Positions 1 through 8,376 of a DNA stretch of 64,000 nt are shown here, in pieces. Numbering within the stretch: position 1 is the stretch's first letter; each line of letters starts with the position of its first letter. The notes under the pieces were generated by a model. That model was not told the origin of the DNA and ran no database searches. It was given only the letters and a program-made list of their open reading frames with translations. The position numbers and the translations under genes were made by a program. Source of the DNA: Actinomycetospora sp. NBRC 106375 (GTDB lineage Bacteria; Actinomycetota; Actinomycetes; Mycobacteriales; Pseudonocardiaceae); the NCBI RefSeq assembly GCF_030269665.1, contig NZ_BSTS01000017.1:80391-144390 (forward strand). Direction: 5' to 3'.

Positions 1-2
1 CC

Positions 3-158
3 GCCCACTATCCGAACCTGGAGCAGCCCGAGGCCTTCATCGCGCTCCTCCGTGAGCAGTTGGCCGCCCTCATAGGGGCGCCAACTGCTCACGTACGGGA
101 GACGCGGCGGATCCAGAGCAGGCCCAGGATCGGCAGGACGACGGGGACGAAGCCGTAG
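3..158 (+). CDS. C-terminal end of an alpha/beta-hydrolase (partial)
   Basis: The frame open from base 3 reads AHYPNLEQPEAFIALLREQL. This resembles the last catalytic-histidine segment and final helix of alpha/beta-hydrolases (H-x-P-x-L-E-x-P-E-x-F). The 5' part lies outside the window, so the substrate cannot be inferred. The frame runs through the palindrome at 52-97 and stops at 156-158, about 70 bp inside the convergent membrane-protein gene. The last 25 or so residues are therefore encoded by repeat and antisense DNA and are probably not conserved. Confidence 0.45.
   Translation, partial: AHYPNLEQPEAFIALLREQLAALIGAPTAHVRETRRIQSRPRIGRTTGTKP
52..97. repeat. Palindromic intergenic repeat, family A copy 1
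   Basis: The arms GTGAGCAGTTGGC (52-64) and GCCAACTGCTCAC (80-92) pair perfectly around a short CATA-containing loop, and CGTACG follows directly. It sits between convergent genes, and the minus-strand gene ends R-T-stop with codons CGT ACG TGA supplied by the repeat. Copies with the same edges and centre lie at 7582-7626 and 31743-31790. A bidirectional terminator is the simplest role (inference). Confidence 0.8.
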
Positions 159-475
159 CCGATGCCGAAGTCCGACCACACCGTCGGGTCGGGGAAGTCC
201 TCGGGACGCAGCAGCGACAGCGTCCCGATCCCGAGCACGCCGACGAGCTCCACGATCACCGCGACCAGCGCGACCCGCCGGGCGCCGCGCCCGAGCGCGA
301 CCGCGGCGACGAGGTACACGGCGGCGGCGAACGCCGAGAGCAGGTAGGCCTCCGGCGCGCGCTCGAACTGCACCGCGATCTGGTAGAGCGCCCGCGCGCC
401 CGCCGAGATCGCGAAGACGACGTAGACGACGAGCAGCACGCGGCCCGGGCCGGCACTCAGACGACGCTCAGGCAC
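89..475 (-). CDS. Small integral membrane protein (128 aa), unknown function
   Basis: The 128-residue protein has about four hydrophobic helices (roughly residues 12-32, 43-62, 68-88 and 105-123) and no catalytic motif I recognise. It starts with ATG eight bases inside the end of the upstream membrane gene (468-839), so the two are probably translationally coupled and may form a two-subunit membrane unit. Its stop codon lies in the palindromic repeat at 52-97. I cannot assign a function. Confidence 0.7.
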   Translation of the reverse strand: MPERRLSAGPGRVLLVVYVVFAISAGARALYQIAVQFERAPEAYLLSAFAAAVYLVAAVALGRGARRVALVAVIVELVGVLGIGTLSLLRPEDFPDPTVWSDFGIGYGFVPVVLPILGLLWIRRVSRT

Positions 476-839
476 CCGTCACCGTCCAGACCTGCCCGGT
501 CCGCAGGGAGAGCACGGCGAGCGTGACCCCCGCGACCGCGAGCACCACCGAGCCGTACCGGGTCCGCTCGCCGTGGGCCAGCGCCGCCCCGATCGGCAGG
601 ACCACCAGGGTCGCGATCAGGTAGCCGACGATCTCGACGACGGCGCCGGTCGTGCGCCCACCCACCACGACGAGGCCGACGACGAGCACCAGCGCCTGCA
701 CCAGCGCGACCGCCTCGAGCACCAGCAGCCCGATGCGGTGCCGGATCGTGGGGGCCTGACCGACGATCGCGGAGACCGCGCACCACAGCGCCCACGCCAG
801 CGCGAGCGCGAGGACCGCGAAGGTCAGGCCGACGATCAC
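468..839 (-). CDS. Small integral membrane protein (123 aa), unknown function
   Basis: The 123-residue protein is almost entirely hydrophobic, with four predicted helices (about residues 3-25, 36-60, 66-86 and 97-113). It is the upstream partner of the 128-residue membrane protein and overlaps it by 8 bp. It has no signal peptide, metal motif or known domain that I can see. The organisation suggests a paired membrane complex, but the role is unknown. Confidence 0.7.
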   Translation of the reverse strand: MIVGLTFAVLALALAWALWCAVSAIVGQAPTIRHRIGLLVLEAVALVQALVLVVGLVVVGGRTTGAVVEIVGYLIATLVVLPIGAALAHGERTRYGSVVLAVAGVTLAVLSLRTGQVWTVTGA

Positions 840-870
840 GGCGCGAGCCTACGAGCGGCCCGCGGCGGCT

Positions 871-1125
871 CTAGGAACCGGCCTCCCGGCGGGCGTACGA
901 CACCGCGGCCATCGAGGCCCGCGCCGACGCGAGCACCGAGGCCCAGTCGGCCTCGTCGCCGCCGGTGCGCATCGCGAGCAGCTCCCGGGCGCACAGCGCG
1001 GCCTCGTGCGCCGCCCACAGCAGGGGATCGCGGTCGGCCGGGGGCGCGCTGAGCGCCTCCAGCACCGCCGAGAGGTGCCCGTCGATCTCGCCGAGGTCGG
1101 CCTGGTCCGCCGTGGGCGCGCTCAC
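871..1125 (-). CDS. 84-aa helical protein, last gene of the carrier-protein operon
   Basis: The GTG start overlaps the carrier-protein stop as GTGA, so the gene is translationally coupled to it. The protein is soluble and mostly helical: an acidic N-terminus (DQADLGEIDGHL) is followed by two predicted helices containing LLWAAHEAALCARELLAM. It has one Cys and no TM segment. I do not recognise the family. Coupling to a free-standing carrier protein suggests an MbtH-like helper or an interaction partner, but it lacks the MbtH tryptophan signature, so this is only contextual. Confidence 0.65.
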   Translation of the reverse strand: MSAPTADQADLGEIDGHLSAVLEALSAPPADRDPLLWAAHEAALCARELLAMRTGGDEADWASVLASARASMAAVSYARREAGS

Positions 1126-1379
1126 GCGGTCACCCCGCTCTCGGTGAGGAACGCGGCCATCGCGTCGACGCTGCGGAAGCGGTCGATGTCGAAGTCGTCG
1201 AGCGGCAGCCGGCAGCCGAACGTGTCCTCGATCCCCACGATGAGCGTGACCAGGGCCAGGGAGTCCAGCAGGCCGTCGGCGACGAGGTCGGTGTCCGAGG
1301 ACGGCACCTCGACACCGAGCCGGTCTCGGACGAGGTCGGTGAGCTGGTCGGTCAACGCACCGGTGGTGGCGTCGGGCAT
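1122..1379 (-). CDS. Free-standing acyl/peptidyl carrier protein
   Basis: This 85-residue protein matches the PP-binding family in size and layout. The phosphopantetheine attachment serine is in GLLDSLALV (Ser40), followed by the acidic recognition helix IVGIEDTFG. It starts 2 bp after the adenylation enzyme's stop and overlaps the next gene as GTGA. As there is no condensation or ketosynthase domain nearby, it most likely carries a single amino or carboxylic acid loaded by the neighbouring adenylation enzyme while tailoring enzymes act on it (inference). Confidence 0.9.
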   Translation of the reverse strand: MPDATTGALTDQLTDLVRDRLGVEVPSSDTDLVADGLLDSLALVTLIVGIEDTFGCRLPLDDFDIDRFRSVDAMAAFLTESGVTA

Positions 1380-1381
1380 CG

Positions 1382-2974
1382 TCAGCGTCCTCCTGTCGCG
1401 GCACCCACGGGCGCGAAGTGCTCCCGCAGCGCCGGCCGGTCGATCTTCCCGTTGACGTTGTGGGGCAGGTCGTCCATCTCGGCCCACCGCGCCGGGACCA
1501 TGTACTTCGGGACGAGCTCGCCGACCTGGCGGCGCACGTCGGTGGCGGGCAGCACGTGCCCCTCGGCCACCGAGTACGCGCAGCAGATCGTCGTGCCCTC
1601 GAAGCCGCCGGTGTCGACGCCGACCACGGCCAGCTCGCGGATCCCCGGCACCGTGGCGAGAGCCGCTTCGATCTCGCCGAGCTCGATGCGGTAGCCCCGG
1701 CTCTTGATCTGCGAGTCGGCGCGTCCCAGGAAGTGCGTCACGCCCCGGTCGTCCACCCGCGCGAGGTCGCCGGTGCGGTAGAGCCGCTCACCGGAGGGGT
1801 CCGGGCGGAACGCCGCCGCGGTCTTCTCCGGGTCGCGCCAGTAGCCCGGCGAGAGCCCGGCGCCGCCGATCCACAGGTCGCCGATCTCGCCCGGGGGCAC
1901 CGGCGCCATGGTCTCGTCGAGCACGCGGAGCTCCTCGCCGTCGCAGGCCCGCCCGATCGGGACCGGCACCGTCTCGTCGGCGGGGACCTCCGGCACGTCG
2001 TAGAAGCTCGACGCGATCGTGGCCTCGGTCGGCCCGTAGAGGTTGGAGAAGCGCACGTGGGGCAGCCGGCGCATCCAGTGCGCGAGCACCGGGGTCGGCA
2101 GCACCTCGCCGCACCACAGGAGCCGCTCGAGCGCGGGGAAGTCGTCCTGCGCGACGGCCTCGAAGCGGGCCAGGTAGGTCAGCACGCTGGGCACCGAGAA
2201 CCACTGCGTGAGCGCCCGGTCGCGGATGAAGCCCGCGGTGGCGCGCGGGTCGACGCCCAGGGACGCCGGCACGAGGTGCAGCTCGGCGCCGGCGGACAGC
2301 GTCCCGTAGATGTCGAAGGTCGACAGGTCGAAGTGCAGCGGCGGGTGCCCGGAGACGCGGTCGCCGGGCTTCGTGCCGTAGTGGCGCACCGCCCAGTCGA
2401 CGAACGCGAGCACCGTGTCGTGGGTGATCATCACGCCCTTGGGCACACCGGTGGAGCCCGAGGTGAACAGCAGGTGGGCGAGGTCGACCGGGGCGACGCC
2501 CGGCGCGTCGGCGGAGGCCCCGAAGAGGTCGGCGCGCGTGAACGCGACCCCGTCCTGCGTGTCGAGCGCGCCGATCACCGGCGCAGCGTCGGGCGGCAGC
2601 TCGGCGAGGACCTCGTCGAGCAGCGGGCGCGAGCCCGCGTCGACGAGCACGATCTCCGGCTCGGCGGCCGCGACGATGCGCGCGACCCGCGACGCCGGTC
2701 CTGCCGGGTCGATCGGCACGTAGGCACCGGCAGCGCGCAGCGTCCCGATGAGCGCCGCGATCGTCCACGGCGCCTTCTCCGCGAGCACGCCCACCCGGCC
2801 GCCGGGCCGCAGGCCGTGCGCGAGGAGCACGTGGGCGATCCGGTTGACCGCGCCGTCGAGCTCGGCGTAGGTCATGGTCTCGTCGGCGCCGACGATCGCG
2901 GTGCGGTCGGCGTGGCGCTCGGCGGACGACGCGAGGAGGTCCTGCAGGTGGGTCGCCCCGTCGAACGCGGTCAC
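1382..2974 (-). CDS. Stand-alone NRPS-type adenylation enzyme (amino-acid activating)
   Basis: This 530-residue AMP-forming enzyme has the ordered adenylation core motifs: A3 LLFTSGSTGVPKGV (about 168-181), A4 FDLSTFDI, A5 NLYGPTEATI, A7 YRTGDLARVD, A8 FLGRADSQIKSRGYRIELGE and A10 NVNGKID with its catalytic Lys. The Asp of FDxS, which binds the substrate alpha-amino group in NRPS enzymes, is kept, which favours an amino-acid substrate. There is no fused carrier or condensation domain. The GTG start overlaps the upstream oxidoreductase stop (GTGA). Its partner is almost certainly the carrier protein just downstream. Confidence 0.9.
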   Translation of the reverse strand: MTAFDGATHLQDLLASSAERHADRTAIVGADETMTYAELDGAVNRIAHVLLAHGLRPGGRVGVLAEKAPWTIAALIGTLRAAGAYVPIDPAGPASRVARIVAAAEPEIVLVDAGSRPLLDEVLAELPPDAAPVIGALDTQDGVAFTRADLFGASADAPGVAPVDLAHLLFTSGSTGVPKGVMITHDTVLAFVDWAVRHYGTKPGDRVSGHPPLHFDLSTFDIYGTLSAGAELHLVPASLGVDPRATAGFIRDRALTQWFSVPSVLTYLARFEAVAQDDFPALERLLWCGEVLPTPVLAHWMRRLPHVRFSNLYGPTEATIASSFYDVPEVPADETVPVPIGRACDGEELRVLDETMAPVPPGEIGDLWIGGAGLSPGYWRDPEKTAAAFRPDPSGERLYRTGDLARVDDRGVTHFLGRADSQIKSRGYRIELGEIEAALATVPGIRELAVVGVDTGGFEGTTICCAYSVAEGHVLPATDVRRQVGELVPKYMVPARWAEMDDLPHNVNGKIDRPALREHFAPVGAATGGR

Positions 2975-3984
2975 GCGCCCACCGCCGCGCCCGCCCGGGA
3001 GAACACCTCGCCGGCGTGCCCGAGGTCCTCGGGGTCCGGCGGGATGTCGAGCACGAACACCTCGACGCCGCGCTCGAGGTAGCGGGCGACCTCGGCGGCG
3101 ACGCGGTCGTGCGAGCCGACCAGGTACGGGCAGAAGGACTGGTAGTTCTCGAACGGGCCGAGCCAGTACGGCTCGGGCTCGCTGCCCAGCTCGGCCGGCG
3201 GGGTCGCGGTCTTCGTGCGGCGCGCGAGCTGGTGGTGCCAGTGCGAGTCCGAGACGCGCATGGCCATCGCGTGGGCGACCTGACCGGTGCGGTCGGCCGG
3301 GAAGCGCTCGTGCGCCACGCGCCAGGCCTCGTCGGCGTCGTCGCGGGCGATGATCCCCATCCGCACCCCGCCGCCGCTCGGGGCGTCGGCCGGGTCGGTC
3401 TCGGCCAGCGGCTCCGGGTAGCGGATCGGCGTCGCGCCGATCTCCTCGGCCGCAGCGCGCCCGGCCGGCGACGACCCCGAGATGAGCACCTCGGGCATCA
3501 GCTCCGGCGGGCACGCCGGCGCGAGCTTGAGGTTCTCCACCTGGTGCCAACGACCGTCACGCGTCACGGTTTCGCCGCGCAGCAGGCCGGTGAGGATCTG
3601 GGTGTACTCGACGGTGCGCGCGTAGCGGTCGTCGTGCTCGGTGCGGTCGCCGAGCGCGACCAGGTCGTTCTTGAACCCGCCCGCGAGCATGTTCAGGTGC
3701 ACCGACCGGCCGTGCAGGTACGCCAGCGACGACACCATCGACGCCGCGGTGTACGGGTGCATGTACACCGGCTGCACCGCGACGAGCGGGGCGAGCCGCT
3801 CGGTCGCCGCGATCGCGGTCTGGGAGACCAGCCACGGGTCGGCGATCGAGTTGTCGGTGTAGACGAGCATCCCTGCGCAGCCCGCCTCCTCGCTCCAGCG
3901 GGCCGTCGCGGCCACGGCGTCGAGGTACTCGCCGGGCGCGACGTCCTTGGACTGCGGGCAGGTCGAGTAGACGGTCAGGGTCAC
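2971..3984 (-). CDS. LLM-class flavin-dependent monooxygenase
   Basis: This 337-residue protein has the layout of bacterial luciferase-like (SsuD-type) FMNH2-dependent monooxygenases: an N-terminal beta strand, the VQPVYMHPYTAASMVSSLAYL region, NMLAGGFKNDLVALGD, and a conserved HDDRYARTVEYTQIL helix. The GTG start overlaps the carbamoyltransferase stop. In this setting it would hydroxylate the carrier-bound amino acid or a released product. The substrate is not deducible, and the reduced flavin would have to come from a reductase elsewhere. Confidence 0.85.
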   Translation of the reverse strand: MTLTVYSTCPQSKDVAPGEYLDAVAATARWSEEAGCAGMLVYTDNSIADPWLVSQTAIAATERLAPLVAVQPVYMHPYTAASMVSSLAYLHGRSVHLNMLAGGFKNDLVALGDRTEHDDRYARTVEYTQILTGLLRGETVTRDGRWHQVENLKLAPACPPELMPEVLISGSSPAGRAAAEEIGATPIRYPEPLAETDPADAPSGGGVRMGIIARDDADEAWRVAHERFPADRTGQVAHAMAMRVSDSHWHHQLARRTKTATPPAELGSEPEPYWLGPFENYQSFCPYLVGSHDRVAAEVARYLERGVEVFVLDIPPDPEDLGHAGEVFSRAGAAVGA

Positions 3985-5732
3985 TGGGTCTTCCCCTCCA
4001 CGACGAAGCCCTCGATGTAGAGCCGGTCGAGTGCGATCCCGGCGAACGTGTCGATCGCCGTCGCCGGGTCCATGATCAGCGGCTGGCCCTTGACGTTGAA
4101 CGAGGTGTTCACCGTGACGCCGGCGCCGGTGCGCTCCCGCACGCCGGTCAGCAGGCGGTGGAACCCGGGCGCCAGGTCCGGGCGCACGGTCTGGATGCGC
4201 GCCGAGTCGTCGGCGTGGACGATCCCGTCGACCGTCCCGCGGGCCTCGGGGCGGACGTGCGCGGTGCAGAGCATGTAGCGGTCGGGCTCGAAGTTCCGCG
4301 TCACGAACAGGCGGTCGACGTCCGCGTCGAGCACCGCGGGCGCGAACGGCCGGAACGCCTCGCGGAACTTCACCGCGCCGTTGATCCGGTCCTTGATCCG
4401 CTCGCCGTCGGGGCGGGCCAGGATCGAGCGGTTGCCCAGCGCGCGCGGGCCGAACTCCATCCGGCCCGAGAACCAGGCGATGATCCGGTCGGCGGCGATG
4501 TCGTCGGCGGCGGCCGCGAAGTACTCGTCGGTCTGCCCGACGTAGCGCCAGGTCAGGTCGGGGCGGGCCTCGAGCGCGGCGCGGACGTCGTCCTCGGTGT
4601 ACTGCGGGCCGAGGTACGGGTCGAACGGCCCGGTCACGGGGGCGAGCCCGCCGCCCTCGGTGCGGGCGACGTGGTACGCGGCGCCCAGCGCCGACCCGTC
4701 GTCGCCCGAGGCGGGCTGCACGAACATCCCGTCGAGGGGCAGGTCGGCGATCGACTGGTTGGACTTGCAGTTGAGGAACGTGCCGCCGGCCAGGCAGAGG
4801 TGCCGCTCGCCGGTGCGCTCGAGCCAGTACGAGACGAGGTCGACCAGCAGGTCGGTGAGCCGGGCCTGCAGCGACGCGGCGAAGTCGGCCTCGTCGCGCT
4901 GGATCGACCCGTCGGGCTCGGAGGGGGTGAACGCCGCCTCGGCGAGGAGCGCCCGGGCGTGCGGGTAGCCGTTCTCGGGCTCGGCGAGGGCGCCGGCCGG
5001 CCAGTCGACGACCACGGCGCCGCGGTCGGCGTCGAAGCGCGCGAGCTTCTCGAACACCGGCCGGAAGCGCTCCGGGTCGCCGTAGGGCGCGAGGCCCATG
5101 ACCTTGTACTCGTCGGAGTTGAACTGGAAGCCCAGGAACCGCGTCGCGATGCCGTAGAGGATGCCCAGCGACGTCGCGATCGACTGGGTGTGCAGGCTCT
5201 CCAGCTCGCCGCCGGCGGCCCGGTAGATGGTCATCGACTCGGCCTCGCCCATGCCGTCGCTGACCACCACCAGCGCGGAGTCGAAGCCGCTGGGCGCCAG
5301 GGCCGACTCGGCGTGGGAGACGTGGTGGCGCACGGGGCGGAAGCGCTCGGCGACACGGGTCCAGCCGGCCTCGGTGAGTCCGTCGATCACCGTCGCGCCG
5401 GCGTAGACCTCGTCGAACGGTGCGCCGGTGATCTCGAAGGCCCGGCGGTGGCGCTCGTAGTCGAAGCCGTGGGCGATGAGGTCGACGTCGTCGCGGGTGA
5501 CGCCGGCCTCGCGCAGGCAGTAGTCGATGGCGGACAGCGGCAGCGCGCCGGTGCCCTTGTCGCCGGTGAACCGCTCCTCGGCGGCCGCGGCGACGAGCCG
5601 GCCGTCGACGATGATCGCCGCCGCGCTGTCCAGCCCCTGGCAGATGCGCTCGTCGAGCTTCGAGATGCCCGGGTGCGTACGGCGAAGGTGGTCCTGCGAG
5701 TGCGGGAGGCCTGAGAGGCCGAGGACGATCAC
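3981..5732 (-). CDS. NodU/CmcH-family carbamoyltransferase
   Basis: This 583-residue enzyme has both domains of the family. The N-terminal TsaD-like half includes HHVSHAESAL and VVVSDGMGEAES, then SDEYKVMGLAPYG. The C-terminal half includes WFSGRMEFGPRALGNRS and VNTSFNVKGQPL. Relatives (CmcH, TobZ, NodU) transfer carbamoyl from carbamoyl phosphate via carbamoyl-AMP to a hydroxyl group. I chose the GTG at 5730-5732 because a GGGGGGAG ribosome site precedes it and the family sequence starts there; upstream residues are Arg/Pro-rich. It is the first gene of the operon and may modify the hydroxyl made by the monooxygenase. Confidence 0.9.
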   Translation of the reverse strand: MIVLGLSGLPHSQDHLRRTHPGISKLDERICQGLDSAAAIIVDGRLVAAAAEERFTGDKGTGALPLSAIDYCLREAGVTRDDVDLIAHGFDYERHRRAFEITGAPFDEVYAGATVIDGLTEAGWTRVAERFRPVRHHVSHAESALAPSGFDSALVVVSDGMGEAESMTIYRAAGGELESLHTQSIATSLGILYGIATRFLGFQFNSDEYKVMGLAPYGDPERFRPVFEKLARFDADRGAVVVDWPAGALAEPENGYPHARALLAEAAFTPSEPDGSIQRDEADFAASLQARLTDLLVDLVSYWLERTGERHLCLAGGTFLNCKSNQSIADLPLDGMFVQPASGDDGSALGAAYHVARTEGGGLAPVTGPFDPYLGPQYTEDDVRAALEARPDLTWRYVGQTDEYFAAAADDIAADRIIAWFSGRMEFGPRALGNRSILARPDGERIKDRINGAVKFREAFRPFAPAVLDADVDRLFVTRNFEPDRYMLCTAHVRPEARGTVDGIVHADDSARIQTVRPDLAPGFHRLLTGVRERTGAGVTVNTSFNVKGQPLIMDPATAIDTFAGIALDRLYIEGFVVEGKTQ

Positions 5733-5934
5733 GGGTGCTCCCCCCGGAGGTGGGCGGCGCAGCGGCTCCGCGCCGACGGTGCACGACGTCTGTGTCGGGT
5801 CTCTTTCCACTATGGCGGGCGCAACTTCGCTGCTGCGCATCGGGGTCGGGTCGTGGAAGGTGATCGGTTTCTCCGTAGGACGTCCCAGGTCGCGGCGGGT
5901 TGCCACGTGTCCGTGATGGGCACTCCGGCCGTCG
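5733..5934. promoter_or_regulatory. Divergent promoter region, carbamoyltransferase operon / ABC-class ATPase
   Basis: These 202 bp separate divergent genes and should hold both promoters. CACTATGG near 5808 is a plausible -10-like element. I see no clear operator palindrome and no regulator gene next to the operon. Confidence 0.4.
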
Positions 5935-7590
5935 ATGTCCCGCCGTGACGATCTCGCCGCCGCCCTGCGTTCCCTCGATGGTGCGAGCTACGGGCGCTAC
6001 AAGTCGCTGTCCGGCCGCTGGGACGTGTCCGGTATCGACCTGGAGGTCCTCCGTGTCCAGGCCGACCCGTTCGCGCCACCGAGCCGGGTCCGCCTGACGG
6101 TCGACGACACCGGCATCCCCGCCGACCTCGTCGCCACCCCCGACCGGCGCCGCGCGCTCGCGGGCTTCCTGCTGCGCGGGCTGCGCCGGGCGCTGCGGGG
6201 CACCCCGGTGCACGTCGACGCGGGCGGGCCCGAGGTGCTCGAGCGCAGCGCGGGCGTCGTCGACGCCGGGGGCGCCGTCACCGTCGAGGTCGGCGTGCCG
6301 TTCCCCGGGCCGAAGCGGCGTGTCCTCGGCAAGGAGGCGGCGACGCTGCTCGGCGCGACCCTCCCGGACGCGGCGCGCACCGCGCTGTCGTGGTCGTCGG
6401 TCGACCAGGACGCGGCGCGGGCCTTCGTCGAGACCGTCGAGGACGCGGTCGCGCTGCGCGGCGCGCTGGCCGATCGCGGGCTCGTCGCGTTCGTCGCCGA
6501 CGGCGCGGTGCTGCCCCGGCGCAGCGGCGTGGACGACCGGCCGATGGAGGCCGCGACGCCGTTCGGTGGGCCGTCGTCGTTGGCGGTGACGCTCGAGACG
6601 CCGAACGCCGGCCGCGTGACCGGGATGGGCGTGCCCGACGGCGTCACCCTGATCGTCGGCGGCGGCTACCACGGCAAGTCGACGCTGCTGCGCGCGCTGG
6701 AGGCCGGCGTCTACGACCACGTGCCCGGCGACGGCCGCGAGCAGGTGGTCACCCGGCCGGACGCGGTGAAGCTGCGGGCGGAGGACGGGCGCGCGGTGAT
6801 CCACGACGACGTCTCGGCGTTCGTCGCGCACCTGCCCTCCGGTGAGCCCACCGACGACTTCTCGACGACCAACGCGTCCGGGTCGACCAGCCAGGCCGCG
6901 TCGACGGTCGAGGCGGTGGAGGCGGGCGCGGACGTGCTGCTCATCGACGAGGACACCTCGGCGACGAACATGATGATCCGCGACGGGCGGATGCAGCAGC
7001 TGATCGCCACCGAGCCGCTCGTGCCGTTCGTGGAGCGGGTGCGCCCGCTGCACGCCGAGCGGGGGGTGTCGACGGTGCTGGTCATGGGCGGGTCGGGCGA
7101 CTACCTCGGCGTCGCCGACACCGTGGTCATGATGGACGCCTACCGGGCCTCGGACGTCACCGCGCGCGCCCACGAGATCGCCGCGGCCGGCCCGTCGCGC
7201 ACCGTGGAGCACACGGGTTTCCCCGCGGTGGCCCCGCGCGTCGTCGACCCGGCATCGCTGGACCCGACGGCCAAGGGCAAGCGGCGCGTCACCGCCCGCG
7301 GCCGCGACCGGCTGACGTTCGGCGAGGACGACATCGACCTGACCGCGGTCGAGCAGATCACCGATCGCTCGCAGGTCGCCGGCATCGGGCGGGCGCTGGC
7401 GCTGCTGGGCGACGGCGTCCTCGACGGGACGATCACGCTGGCCGAGGGCCTCGACCTGCTCGACGCGGAGCTCGGCCGGCGGGGGCTGGAGGCGCTGCTC
7501 GACGGCCGCTCCGAGGACCTCGCCCGCCCCCGCCGCCACGAGGTCGCCGCCGCCCTGAACCGCCTGCGCTCCCTGCGCCTGCGTACGTGA
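5935..7590 (+). CDS. ABC-class ATPase, PF09818 / MRB1590 type
   Basis: This 551-residue protein matches the predicted ABC-class ATPase family. Walker A is GGGYHGKSTLL (about 241-251) and Walker B is VLLIDEDTSATN (about 337-348). A long N-terminal domain and a C-terminal helical domain flank the ATPase. It has no TM helices, so it is not a transporter. A trypanosome relative, MRB1590, acts in RNA editing and binds RNA, so a nucleic-acid role is possible, but the bacterial function is unknown. The last codons CGT ACG TGA belong to palindromic repeat copy 2. Confidence 0.88.
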   Translation: MSRRDDLAAALRSLDGASYGRYKSLSGRWDVSGIDLEVLRVQADPFAPPSRVRLTVDDTGIPADLVATPDRRRALAGFLLRGLRRALRGTPVHVDAGGPEVLERSAGVVDAGGAVTVEVGVPFPGPKRRVLGKEAATLLGATLPDAARTALSWSSVDQDAARAFVETVEDAVALRGALADRGLVAFVADGAVLPRRSGVDDRPMEAATPFGGPSSLAVTLETPNAGRVTGMGVPDGVTLIVGGGYHGKSTLLRALEAGVYDHVPGDGREQVVTRPDAVKLRAEDGRAVIHDDVSAFVAHLPSGEPTDDFSTTNASGSTSQAASTVEAVEAGADVLLIDEDTSATNMMIRDGRMQQLIATEPLVPFVERVRPLHAERGVSTVLVMGGSGDYLGVADTVVMMDAYRASDVTARAHEIAAAGPSRTVEHTGFPAVAPRVVDPASLDPTAKGKRRVTARGRDRLTFGEDDIDLTAVEQITDRSQVAGIGRALALLGDGVLDGTITLAEGLDLLDAELGRRGLEALLDGRSEDLARPRRHEVAAALNRLRSLRLRT

Positions 7591-7626
7591 GCGGAATTCC
7601 CGGCTATAGCCGGGAATTCCGCTCAC
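7582..7626. repeat. Palindromic repeat, family A copy 2 (perfect 40-bp palindrome)
   Basis: Positions 7587-7626 form a perfect palindrome: GTGAGCGGAATTCCCGGCTA followed by its exact reverse complement, centred on CTATAG and preceded by CGTAC. It lies between convergent genes and supplies the stop codon of the ATPase gene. With no loop it would extrude as a cruciform or fold as a long hairpin in RNA. Confidence 0.95.
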
Positions 7627-7630
7627 ATGG

Positions 7631-8134
7631 CTACGGGACGATCTGGACGCGGTCGTAGACGTTCAGGCTGTTGAAGAAGGCCTGGGCGTCGGGGTCGGCC
7701 ATGCGGACGCAGCCCGCGGACTGGCGGGCCGGGTCACCGCCGTGGAACGCGCGGCCGTTGCCGTCGAAGAAGACCGCCCACGGCATGCGCGCGTTGTTGT
7801 ACTCCTTGGAGAGGTGGACCTCTTCCTTGCGCTGCACGGCGAAGAAGCCCGTGGGCGTCTCGTTGCCGGGCGAGCCGTGGTTCATCCGGACCGGGCCGCG
7901 GATGATGTTGCCCTTGCCGTCGGAGAGCCACGCCTCGTTCGTCGACAGGCGGGCGCAGGCCTTGATGTTGTCCTCGCACGGCATGGCCGCCCGGGGCGCG
8001 GCCATCGCGACGGCACCGCCGCCGAGACCCGCGATCGCGACCAGGCCGAGGACGATCGCGACGACGCGCCCGCCCAGGCGGTGGCGCGTCCCCTCCGCGC
8101 GAGCCGCGATGCCCATCCACGTGTGCTGACCCAC
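7631..8134 (-). CDS. Secreted/anchored L,D-transpeptidase-like (YkuD) protein
   Basis: This 167-residue protein has one N-terminal hydrophobic segment (VVAIVLGLVAIAGLGGG, about residues 24-40) and a compact YkuD-type domain ending FHGGDPARQSAGCVRM. That keeps the catalytic Cys and the S-x-G-C-x-R signature, with the usual His before Gly-Cys replaced by Ala. It should act on or bind peptidoglycan outside the membrane. The GTG at 8132-8134 is chosen for the GAGAGGAG ribosome site; upstream in-frame sequence is Arg-rich. It is about half the size of typical mycobacterial Ldt proteins. A relative is encoded at 51870-52448. Confidence 0.8.
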   Translation of the reverse strand: MGQHTWMGIAARAEGTRHRLGGRVVAIVLGLVAIAGLGGGAVAMAAPRAAMPCEDNIKACARLSTNEAWLSDGKGNIIRGPVRMNHGSPGNETPTGFFAVQRKEEVHLSKEYNNARMPWAVFFDGNGRAFHGGDPARQSAGCVRMADPDAQAFFNSLNVYDRVQIVP

Positions 8135-8376
8135 CGTGCTCCTCTCGGACGGTTCGCGCCGCGACGGGTGTCGGCGGCGCATCCCTCTCAACGGCACCGC
8201 GGCTCCCACGGACGAGTGGTCTGTCCGGGTGGTCCCTCGGGGTGACGCTCCGGATGCGCTCCGTGGTCTCCCGCGCTGCCGGGCCGGGACTCTCTCACTG
8301 CGGTGGCGCGCGACCGGGACCCCCCGCCGTGTCACGGATCCTTGCCCGATGTGCCCCTGAGCAGGAAGGTGACGCG

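Noticed and set aside
2971..7626. A 1551-codon open frame on the minus strand spanning four genes
   Set aside because: Only its 3' end (2971-3984) matches a protein family; the rest is antisense or out of frame to the carbamoyltransferase and ABC-class ATPase genes and is Arg/Pro-rich, as expected for stop-poor high-GC DNA.
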